Positions 27,986-34,335 of a stretch of DNA of 64,000 nucleotides are shown here, piece by piece. How positions within the stretch are numbered: position 1 is the stretch's first letter; each line of letters starts with the position of its first letter. The notes beneath the pieces are model-generated. The model was not told the origin of the DNA and did no database searches. It saw only the letters and a program-made list of their open reading frames with translations. Source of the stretch: Nitrososphaerota archaeon (lineage in GTDB: Archaea > Thermoproteota > Nitrososphaeria > Nitrososphaerales > JACPRH01); the NCBI GenBank assembly GCA_023379805.1, contig JAMCPI010000007.1, forward strand, positions 104,068-168,067, given 5' to 3'. The position numbers and the translations under genes were made by a program.

Positions 27986-28013
27986 CCGTATATAACCGTT
28001 CTTGCCAAGAACG
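27986..28013 (-). promoter_or_regulatory. Promoter with palindromic operator, toxin/helicase operon
   Basis: The 17-bp palindrome CGTTCTTG-C-CAAGAACG (27997-28013) abuts the TATA-like TTATATAC on the minus strand and so overlaps the TFB-recognition position. A repressor bound there would block initiation. Confidence 0.55.
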
Positions 28014-28190
28014 AAGGTTCTGATCGGTTAAGGTACATGGCTTAGCCTCGCTAAAGACAGCCTGAGCAATCACCTGACAACTTAACAGAACCTGTGGAAC
28101 CTATGCGCATAATCGTGCGCTGTGCACTCCGAAGATTCGAGGCTGTTGGCGACGCTGCGTCACTCTCTTCTGCTTCTGAACCGGTTTTGT

Positions 28191-28225
28191 TCCACCGGTG
28201 GAGCATTTTTGTGATAGCTTATATA
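28191..28225 (+). promoter_or_regulatory. Promoter of the RadA-like/PolB operon with palindrome
   Basis: The 12-bp palindrome TCCACCGGTGGA (28191-28202) is followed by a TATA-like TTATATAATAT (about 28215-28225), 26-36 nt before the TTG at 28251. The same palindrome lies in the leader of the ribbon-helix-helix gene at 23483. Confidence 0.6.
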
Positions 28226-28250
28226 ATATCTGGCGGCCTCAACGTTTACC

Positions 28251-29327
28251 TTGAGCAACCTATCTCCTTGCAGTCAAATCCTAGAATATCCAGATGCTCG
28301 TCAAGACTCAGCGTCCGATTTCTGTCCTGAGCTTATTGGCAGGCGTGAGGTTTACTACTGCGGGGCCTGCTACGAGGTTCTGATTAGCAGCCGTTTCTGG
28401 CTGAGTGTCGAGGAGGTAAAGCGTCTTCTCTCTGATCGTTGTTGCCCTAATTGCTGCTCTGTGCTTGAGAATTTGCGGTGTAGAGAGGTGTTTAGCACCA
28501 TAGGGGTTGAAGGTGCGCTGCTGGCTGATACCGTTTCTGGTTCTGGTGGTTGCTGTAATTCAAGGGAGCGAGTTGTGTTTGAGTCTGCGGCTGTTTTGAG
28601 AGGGCTGACCGCTCGTCTGAAAGGTGTTGATGAGTTTGTTGGGGGCTTGAAGCTAGGGTGGTTTGTGCTTCTTCAGGGTTCTGGGTTTGCTGACAGATTG
28701 GTTGAGCGATACTGTGTGAAGGCTATGCTTCAGTCGAATCGAGGTGAGTTGGACAGTAGATGCGTGTTTTTCATTGACGCTGGTCTGTCGTTTGATACTT
28801 ACTCTGTTGCGTCGCTGGCTAGGATGTGGCGTTTCTCTGCTGCGGAGGCTTTGGACCGGATTATTGTTGCTCGGGCTTTCACCTGTTACGAGCTTTGGAG
28901 CCTTATTGCTGATCTACCGAGAATTGTTGACAGATACGGGGTTCAGCTGATTGTGGTTTCGGGTGTTTTCAGCTTGTTCGCTAGCGTGGATGATGTGAAG
29001 CAGGGTGAGGCTGAGCAGATACTTGATTTTGTGAGGCACCGAGTCACCGATGTCTGCCGTGACCGTAAGGTACTGTGTATCGCTACTGCCGGTAGCAGCC
29101 GCATTCGCGGTGACGAGCGCCCGTTTGTGTCTGGTAGATTACTTCCTGGTGTGGATGTTTTGGTGGAGTTTAGGGAGCGGAACCGTAGAGTGTGTGGTTC
29201 GTTGTTGAAGCATCCTTCGCGTTCTCCTGTGGACTTCTGGGTTGAGCCTGAGAACCGGGGTGACAGGTTGACTTTGGACTCTTTTCATTTTCAATCTCAG
29301 CAGCAGGAGGTTGCAAGGGTTGGGTAG
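28251..29327 (+). CDS. RadA/RecA-like paralogue with zinc ribbon and degenerate Walker A
   Basis: 358 residues. N-terminal zinc ribbon: YYCGAC (C37, C40) and CCPNCC (about 64-69). Residues about 120-300 follow the RadA core: GGLKLGWFVLLQGSGFADR where Walker A should be (no GKT/S), VFFIDAGLSFDTYSV in place of FIDTENTFRPE, IIVARAFTCYEL, and VQLIVVSGVFSLF at the Walker B strand with Ser for Asp. So it has the RecA fold without ATPase residues. First gene of an operon ending in a PolB; it may play a structural role like bacterial ImuA. TTG start, nearly leaderless. Confidence 0.7.
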   Translation: MSNLSPCSQILEYPDARQDSASDFCPELIGRREVYYCGACYEVLISSRFWLSVEEVKRLLSDRCCPNCCSVLENLRCREVFSTIGVEGALLADTVSGSGGCCNSRERVVFESAAVLRGLTARLKGVDEFVGGLKLGWFVLLQGSGFADRLVERYCVKAMLQSNRGELDSRCVFFIDAGLSFDTYSVASLARMWRFSAAEALDRIIVARAFTCYELWSLIADLPRIVDRYGVQLIVVSGVFSLFASVDDVKQGEAEQILDFVRHRVTDVCRDRKVLCIATAGSSRIRGDERPFVSGRLLPGVDVLVEFRERNRRVCGSLLKHPSRSPVDFWVEPENRGDRLTLDSFHFQSQQQEVARVG

Positions 29328-29346
29328 GACAGTTCCTTCGTTCAGG

Positions 29347-29601
29347 ATGGCTTTGGAGGATGAGGTTCGGAGTTGGAGGCCGTTTGAGAAGGTGCTTCGA
29401 GGTGGTGACCGGTCTGCGCTTCAGGAGATGTTTAACGTGGCTAGGTGTAATGCTTCTGCGTCTTCCTCAGCTGTCAGGTTGTTCCGGTTTGAAGGCTTAT
29501 TCATGTCGGTGTTGCTTGAGCATCATCTGCAGCTGGTTGAGGCTGGGTGCAGGTTGGAGCAGTCTCGGTTGAGTGGAAAGGAGGTTGGTGGCGGGGTTTG
29601 A
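29347..29601 (+). CDS. Small helical protein, PolB operon, paralogue 1
   Basis: 84 residues from ATG 29347 (TTG 29311, overlapping the previous stop, is possible). Pattern EVRSWRPFEKVLRGGDRSAL, then EMFNVARC and FEGLFMSVLLEHHLQL. The next gene shares this pattern, so the two are tandem paralogues. No known family; probably a subunit or adaptor for the polymerase. Confidence 0.65.
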   Translation: MALEDEVRSWRPFEKVLRGGDRSALQEMFNVARCNASASSSAVRLFRFEGLFMSVLLEHHLQLVEAGCRLEQSRLSGKEVGGGV

Positions 29602-29858
29602 CTGAGACTTCGTCTTCTGAGCGTTCTTCTGCTTCTTCTGTGGTTGAGGCGGAGGTTCGGTCTTGGAGGGGGTTTGCTGATGCTTTGCGGGGTAAGGATC
29701 GGGAGGCGTTTATGGAGATGATGAGTATGTGTAGGCGTTACGGGGTTGAGATAGAGGCTGCTGATAGGCCTGTGACTAGTGAAGCTATGTTCATGACGAT
29801 TTTGATGGTTCAGCATAAGATGATCAAGTGGCTTCAACGCCAACTATCAGAATACTAA
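29598..29858 (+). CDS. Small helical protein, PolB operon, paralogue 2
   Basis: 86 residues. TTG start at 29598 overlaps the previous stop (TTGA) and AGGAGG lies at about 29579-29584. After a Ser-rich N-terminus it repeats the paralogue 1 pattern: EVRSWRGFADALRGKDREAF, EMMSMCRRYG, then SEAMFMTILMVQHKMIKWLQ. It ends six bases before the polB start, so coupling is tight. Function unknown. Confidence 0.65.
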   Translation: MTETSSSERSSASSVVEAEVRSWRGFADALRGKDREAFMEMMSMCRRYGVEIEAADRPVTSEAMFMTILMVQHKMIKWLQRQLSEY

Positions 29859-29864
29859 CTCGGG

Positions 29865-32183
29865 GTGTCTCCTAACTTGGCTGTGGTTGTTGTTGAGGGC
29901 TGGATTCTTGATCTCTACCCTTCCTGCACGGGTGGGGAGATGGTTGTTTGGGTCAAGACGCGGGATGGTAGGTACGTCAGGTTTGCTGATCCTTGGAGGT
30001 GTTCGATTTATGTGGCTGCGGATGATGTTTCAGATTTGGAGTATTTGTCTAAGAGGTCTGAGATCAAGCCGTTTGTGTTTGACTGTGGTTTTGAGCAGCG
30101 GGTTGAGCGGATTACCGATTTTGCGTCGTCTAGGGTTCTCAGGTTGACTTTGCGGGATATGAGGCGGGCTGAGAGGCTTGCTGAGACAGTTGAGCGTCTA
30201 TCTGAGTGGGGTGTCTACCGGATTTACAATGCTGATTTGATGCCTGCTCAAGTCTACTTGTACGAGAAGGATCTGTTCCCATTTGCCTATGTTAGGGTGG
30301 AGCAGAGCAGTAAGGGGGGTTGTGTTTCTTGGACTTTGCTGGATGATGCTGAGCGGATAGAGTATGAGATGCCTTGTTTGAAGACTGTTCACCTACGGGT
30401 TAAGGTTGCTGCTCGACGAAAGATCCCTAGTTTTGACGATTCGATTCAGTCTATTGTGTTGGAGCACGGTGATGGTCGCGTGACTGAGTTGTCCGGTGGT
30501 TCCTGTGAGGGTGATTTGCTTCGGAGTCTGGTTGAGTTGGTGGGCAGGGTTGATCCTGATGTTGTGTTTACTGATGATGGGGATTCGTTTACTGTCCCGT
30601 ATCTGGTTCAGCGGGCTGAGGTTGCTGGTGTTTCCTGCGGGTTTGTTTTGGGGCGGGAGGCGGGTGTTCCGGTCAGGCTTGCAGTTAACGGGGGCAGATC
30701 ATATTTTTCCTATGGTCGTGTGTTGTATCGGCATCCGACGTACCGGTTTTTGGGGCGGGTTCACATTGATGTTTCTCACACCTTCTTTTTTGATGAGTGC
30801 GGGTTAGATGGGTTGGTTGAGATCTCGAGGCTCTGCCGTATTCCTGTTCACGCTGCGGCTAGAGCATCTATCGGGAAGGCTTTGGGTAGCCTACAGTTCT
30901 ACAGGGCTACAAAAGATGGTTTGCTGGTTCCTTGGAAGCCTGTTTTAGCTGAGCATCCCAAGTCTGCTAGGGAGTTGCTTGTTGGTGATCGGGGTGGGTT
31001 TGTGTTTGAGCCGCGGATGGGTGTTTACAGCGGGGTTGGGGAGCTTGATTTCACTTCGCTTTACCCAATGATTATGTTGAAGAAGAACATCAGCGCAGAG
31101 ACTGTGCTTTGCGAGTGCTGTCCCGATTCTTCTAGACGTGTTCCTGAGGTTGACTTCCATGTCTGTGAGCGACGTAGAGGCCTTATTCCGAAGGTGCTTG
31201 ACGTTGTGCTTAGGAAAAGGCTGATGTACAAGCATCTGAAGGGACAGGCTTCCGATCCTGAGATTAAAGCTAGGTATGATGCTAGGCAGAAGGCTTTGAA
31301 ATGGATTCTTGTTTGCTGCTTCGGTTATCTTAGCTACCGGAACGCGAAGTTCGGTCGAATAGACTCACACATAGCGGTCTGCGCCTACGCCCGAAGAACT
31401 CTGCTTGACGCTTCTAAAGTGGCTGAGCGGAGAGGATTCCAAGTTATCCATGGCATTGTTGATTCTCTATGGCTTCAGAAGCCTAAGGCTACTGCAGAGG
31501 ATTATCTTGATCTCTGTCGAGAGATTGAGCAGGAGACCGGTTTTCCAATATCTTTCGAGGGCGTATATCGGTGGATCGCTTTCCTACCCTCAAGGATGCA
31601 TAGTGATGTGCCGGTGCTGAATCGGTACTTCGGTGTCTTTGAAAACGGTAAGGTGAAAGCGAGAGGGATTGAGTGTAGGCGGCGCGACACCCCGCGAATA
31701 GTATCTAAATGTCAAGAGGAGATGCTAGCTGGTCTGAGCGAGGCTGTTGACGCGGGGTCGGTGTCATCAGAGATTCCCCGGGCCTTAGGCGTGTTAAAAC
31801 GGTATTCGGATAGTCTTCGTGGGCGTGAGGTTTCTATCAGTGATCTGTTCGTAGCCAAGAACCTTTCGAAGAACCCCGCGGATTACGCTGCCGATATTGT
31901 TCAGTCGCTTGCGGCCAAGCAGCTGGCGGAGAATGGGCTGCATCTCTCTGCAGGTCAGAAGGTCCAGTACGTGGTGACGAATTACAAAGGTAACTCTCAG
32001 CGGCGGTGCGTGGCCGCTCAGCTTGCTGATTCCGGCGTAAAATATGATGTTGAAAGGTATCTGGATTTCCTAGTTTCAGCCTCTGTCACCCTCTTGTCTT
32101 CATTCGGCTACGATGAAGCAAAGGTTAGGCTCTTCTCAAAAGTAGGAAACGATGCGGGTTCTGTTGCTTCTTCTTTAGTTTAG
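29865..32183 (+). CDS. Family-B DNA polymerase lacking proofreading residues (PolB2-like)
   Basis: 772 residues, GTG start. Polymerase motif A ELDFTSLYP (393-401, D395) is intact; motif B is KALKWILVCCFGY (476-488, Cys where Asn is usual); motif C is HGIVDSLW (529-536), keeping the second Asp (D533) of DTD but not the first. Exonuclease motifs have decayed: ExoI SIVLEH for SFDIE, ExoII TDDGDSFTVPYL for YNxxxFD, and no recognisable ExoIII YxxxD; this region is shortened. Expect a DNA polymerase without 3'-5' proofreading, suited to lesion bypass. Last gene of the operon. Confidence 0.85.
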   Translation: MSPNLAVVVVEGWILDLYPSCTGGEMVVWVKTRDGRYVRFADPWRCSIYVAADDVSDLEYLSKRSEIKPFVFDCGFEQRVERITDFASSRVLRLTLRDMRRAERLAETVERLSEWGVYRIYNADLMPAQVYLYEKDLFPFAYVRVEQSSKGGCVSWTLLDDAERIEYEMPCLKTVHLRVKVAARRKIPSFDDSIQSIVLEHGDGRVTELSGGSCEGDLLRSLVELVGRVDPDVVFTDDGDSFTVPYLVQRAEVAGVSCGFVLGREAGVPVRLAVNGGRSYFSYGRVLYRHPTYRFLGRVHIDVSHTFFFDECGLDGLVEISRLCRIPVHAAARASIGKALGSLQFYRATKDGLLVPWKPVLAEHPKSARELLVGDRGGFVFEPRMGVYSGVGELDFTSLYPMIMLKKNISAETVLCECCPDSSRRVPEVDFHVCERRRGLIPKVLDVVLRKRLMYKHLKGQASDPEIKARYDARQKALKWILVCCFGYLSYRNAKFGRIDSHIAVCAYARRTLLDASKVAERRGFQVIHGIVDSLWLQKPKATAEDYLDLCREIEQETGFPISFEGVYRWIAFLPSRMHSDVPVLNRYFGVFENGKVKARGIECRRRDTPRIVSKCQEEMLAGLSEAVDAGSVSSEIPRALGVLKRYSDSLRGREVSISDLFVAKNLSKNPADYAADIVQSLAAKQLAENGLHLSAGQKVQYVVTNYKGNSQRRCVAAQLADSGVKYDVERYLDFLVSASVTLLSSFGYDEAKVRLFSKVGNDAGSVASSLV

Positions 32184-32186
32184 TGA

Positions 32187-32209
32187 TTGGTTGGTTGGTT
32201 GGTTGGTTG
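32187..32209. repeat. TTGG tetranucleotide repeat
   Basis: Nearly six uninterrupted TTGG units right after the polB stop. A simple repeat prone to slippage; no function evident. Confidence 0.8.
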
Positions 32210-32341
32210 TTGAAAGATTTTACTCCGGATGTACCTTTGCAGTTAAGATGAGCGAGAAGATCTGAGCGAATCATTCTGTTTGATGCGGTCGTGTCAAGTG
32301 AAGTAGGCTGTTCGTAGGTGTTTAATTGAAGAGGCGGTTGG

Positions 32342-32551
32342 CTATTGTTTTGGGGTTACGCCTAACAACGCATGCAGGACTGGCTGAGGCATTTCTAGGA
32401 GCTGGAAATCGTGGTACTGGAGGTAATTGACGCGTGTATTCATGGACTCGATTTCCTGGAATACGCTTTGGATATCCGATATCTGGCCTTCCTGTAAGCG
32501 TTTCTGCAACAGTTCCAAGGCGTTTTTGAAGCCTGCTTTGTAGAGCGACAC
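32342..32551 (-). CDS. Small hypothetical protein
   Basis: 69 residues, GTG start with AAGGGG about 8 nt upstream and a TATA-like CTATTTAGTA about 30 nt upstream. Helical and amphipathic (NALELLQKRLQEGQISDIQS, then LQYHDFQLLEMPQPVL). No family recognised. Divergent from the V4R-like gene. Confidence 0.5.
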   Translation of the reverse strand: MSLYKAGFKNALELLQKRLQEGQISDIQSVFQEIESMNTRVNYLQYHDFQLLEMPQPVLHALLGVTPKQ

Positions 32552-32588
32552 AGGACCCCTTGTAATCGGGAATACTAAATAGGATTGT

Positions 32589-32606
32589 TTGTCAAAAATG
32601 TGACAA
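32589..32606. promoter_or_regulatory. Inverted repeat between divergent genes
   Basis: TTGTCA and TGACAA flank a 6-nt spacer, upstream of both the small gene at 32551 and the V4R-like gene at 32765. Possible operator. Confidence 0.3.
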
Positions 32607-32764
32607 TCACTGCAGTCATATTTCTATTAATTGAGATTTTTTATCTGTAATTGAGACAAATTGGCCTGAGTGAAACCGTCGGGAATGAGCTGGATGGACT
32701 CTACCTTCGCAGTCTTGAATAAAATATAAAAGAGTCCACCGTCTAGACCAGAAACTGACTCTAG

Positions 32765-33229
32765 ATGCCGGATTCTTCGGATAATTATGTGGTTGTCAGG
32801 AAGCAGATGCTCGGTGATTTCGCCCAGTCTATGAACGAGATATTCGGCCGCGAAGGAGGCACCATATTCTTCCTTGTCGGGGAAAAGTCTGGTAGAAGAT
32901 CGGCTCAGAGGAGGCTGAAGGAAAGCGATGGTAGTCACGAGCAGGCGCTTCATCGTCTAGAATCACTTAAACGTGAGCAGCACTGGGGAAGTATCATGTT
33001 CTCCGGGCTCGACTTGGAACGAAAGACAGGAAAAATTAGTCTCAAAAACTGTTTCGACACCTCCTTCAAAAGCAGCGTCGGCCAATGCTATTTCATGAGA
33101 GGCTTCCTCACAGGTTTCTTGACAGAACTGTTCCAAGAAAATATTACCGTGTCCAACTCATCATACGACAAGCCGTGTAACGGCGACTGCATACAGTTAT
33201 TCCAGACGTCAAACACCAATGAAGCGTAG
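32765..33229 (+). CDS. V4R-like small-ligand-binding domain protein
   Basis: 154 residues. The C-terminal half, CYFMRGFLTGFLTELFQENI followed by CNGDCIQLFQ, matches the V4R (vinyl-4-reductase) pattern of aromatic or small-molecule sensors. The Cys pair could bind metal. No DNA-binding or kinase domain is attached, so its output partner is unknown. ATG start; a TATA-like AATATAAAAG lies about 35 nt upstream. Confidence 0.55.
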   Translation: MPDSSDNYVVVRKQMLGDFAQSMNEIFGREGGTIFFLVGEKSGRRSAQRRLKESDGSHEQALHRLESLKREQHWGSIMFSGLDLERKTGKISLKNCFDTSFKSSVGQCYFMRGFLTGFLTELFQENITVSNSSYDKPCNGDCIQLFQTSNTNEA

Positions 33230-33374
33230 CTCAGGCTTGATGAACTAAAGAATGTTCTAGATTGCTCTGAGGTTTTTTGCGGTTGCCGGCAATTGAAGCC
33301 GGATGGCGTTGGTGGTTTTGATCAGGTTTCGGGGGATTGTGTTCATCGTATTTGTGAAAAATACCTAAGAGCAA

Positions 33375-34247
33375 GTGGAAATGTGCCTGTGGGGTATGCG
33401 GAAGAAGCAAGCTGCGCTTATGGCGATAGTAGGCGGTATTGCTGTCTTAGGCATAAAACTCTTGGCGTATTTTGTTTCGAATTCTGTCGCATTGCTCTCT
33501 GATGCCTTGGAGTCTATTGTCAACATAGCGGCTTCAGGGTTGATGTTGTTCTCGGTGTATATTTCGGAGAGACCTGCTGACGATAGTCACAACTATGGTC
33601 ACCAGAAGATAGAGGAGATATCGAGAATGATGGAGGGTCTCTTCATAGTTGCAGCGGCGATCCTCATTATTTATGCTGCAGCGGGACGTTTATTCGCATC
33701 CGCTGAACTGTTTGAGTTAAACCTCGCTATCGGGATATCGATGCTGGCAACAGCCCTGAACGCGGGAATCTCATGGTTCTTGAGACGTACCGCTCGGGAA
33801 AGCGGGTCCGCGGCGCTTGAAGGTGACGCGAAGCATCTACTATCGGACGTAATCTCGTCTGCCGGAATATGGGTTGGTCTCTTCATCGTTCAGTTAACTG
33901 GCTGGCATTACATGGATTCTATTCTCGCCTTCGTAGTCGCAGCCCTAATCGCCAAAATGGGGGCTGGGCTGGTGCTCAAGTCTTCGCAGCAACTCATGGA
34001 CAGCTCATGCAAGGAAGAGGAGCGGAAGATGCGCGAGATATTTCTCCTTCACAAGTTCCAGTTCATAGATTTCCATGACGTGAAAACTCATCGAAACGGT
34101 AACCAAGTCTTCGCCGACCTACATCTATCAGTTGACGGCTCTCTCAGTGTCAAAGAAGCCCATGATCTCACCGATCATCTGGAAACGGAGTTGAAAGAAG
34201 CGTTGCCAAACATGCGCTTAACAATCCACGTAGAACCAAAGACATGA
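33375..34247 (+). CDS. Cation diffusion facilitator (CDF/FieF-type) transporter
   Basis: 290 residues with six membrane helices. Metal-site motifs: SVALLSDALES (helix II, D), HNYGHQKIE between helices, and GDAKHLLSDVISS (helix V, HxxxD). A C-terminal cytoplasmic ferredoxin-like domain follows (FQFIDFHDVKTHRNG, then VFADLHLSVD). Exports Zn, Fe or Mn against protons. Start uncertain: GTG 33375, ATG 33381 or ATG 33396. Confidence 0.92.
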   Translation: MEMCLWGMRKKQAALMAIVGGIAVLGIKLLAYFVSNSVALLSDALESIVNIAASGLMLFSVYISERPADDSHNYGHQKIEEISRMMEGLFIVAAAILIIYAAAGRLFASAELFELNLAIGISMLATALNAGISWFLRRTARESGSAALEGDAKHLLSDVISSAGIWVGLFIVQLTGWHYMDSILAFVVAALIAKMGAGLVLKSSQQLMDSSCKEEERKMREIFLLHKFQFIDFHDVKTHRNGNQVFADLHLSVDGSLSVKEAHDLTDHLETELKEALPNMRLTIHVEPKT

Positions 34248-34260
34248 AGCGACGCCACGC

Positions 34261-34334
34261 CAACCTCTGTTTTCATCTGAGTATTGCATCTGTGTAGGCT
34301 CGATCACTCTGCGTGATCACCCGGTGATGGAGCC
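34261..34334 (+). repeat. Dispersed ~70-bp repeat, copy C
   Basis: Member of a five-copy family (also 45083, 48561, 56204, 58471). Shared blocks include CTCTGTTTTCATCT at its start and CTCTGCGTGATCACCCGG near its end. It fills the gap between two convergent genes. Copy A of the family lies at the 3' end of a tnpB relic. Confidence 0.65.
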
Positions 34335-34335
34335 A

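Noticed and set aside
21339..32579. Shared GGAATACTAAATA string at 21339 and 32567
   Set aside because: A 13-bp match between two places is expected many times by chance in 64 kb, and the sequence is AT-rich promoter-like.
33293..33502. 69-codon frame overlapping the CDF transporter start
   Set aside because: Out of frame with the transporter and lacking coding character; the transporter frame is certain.
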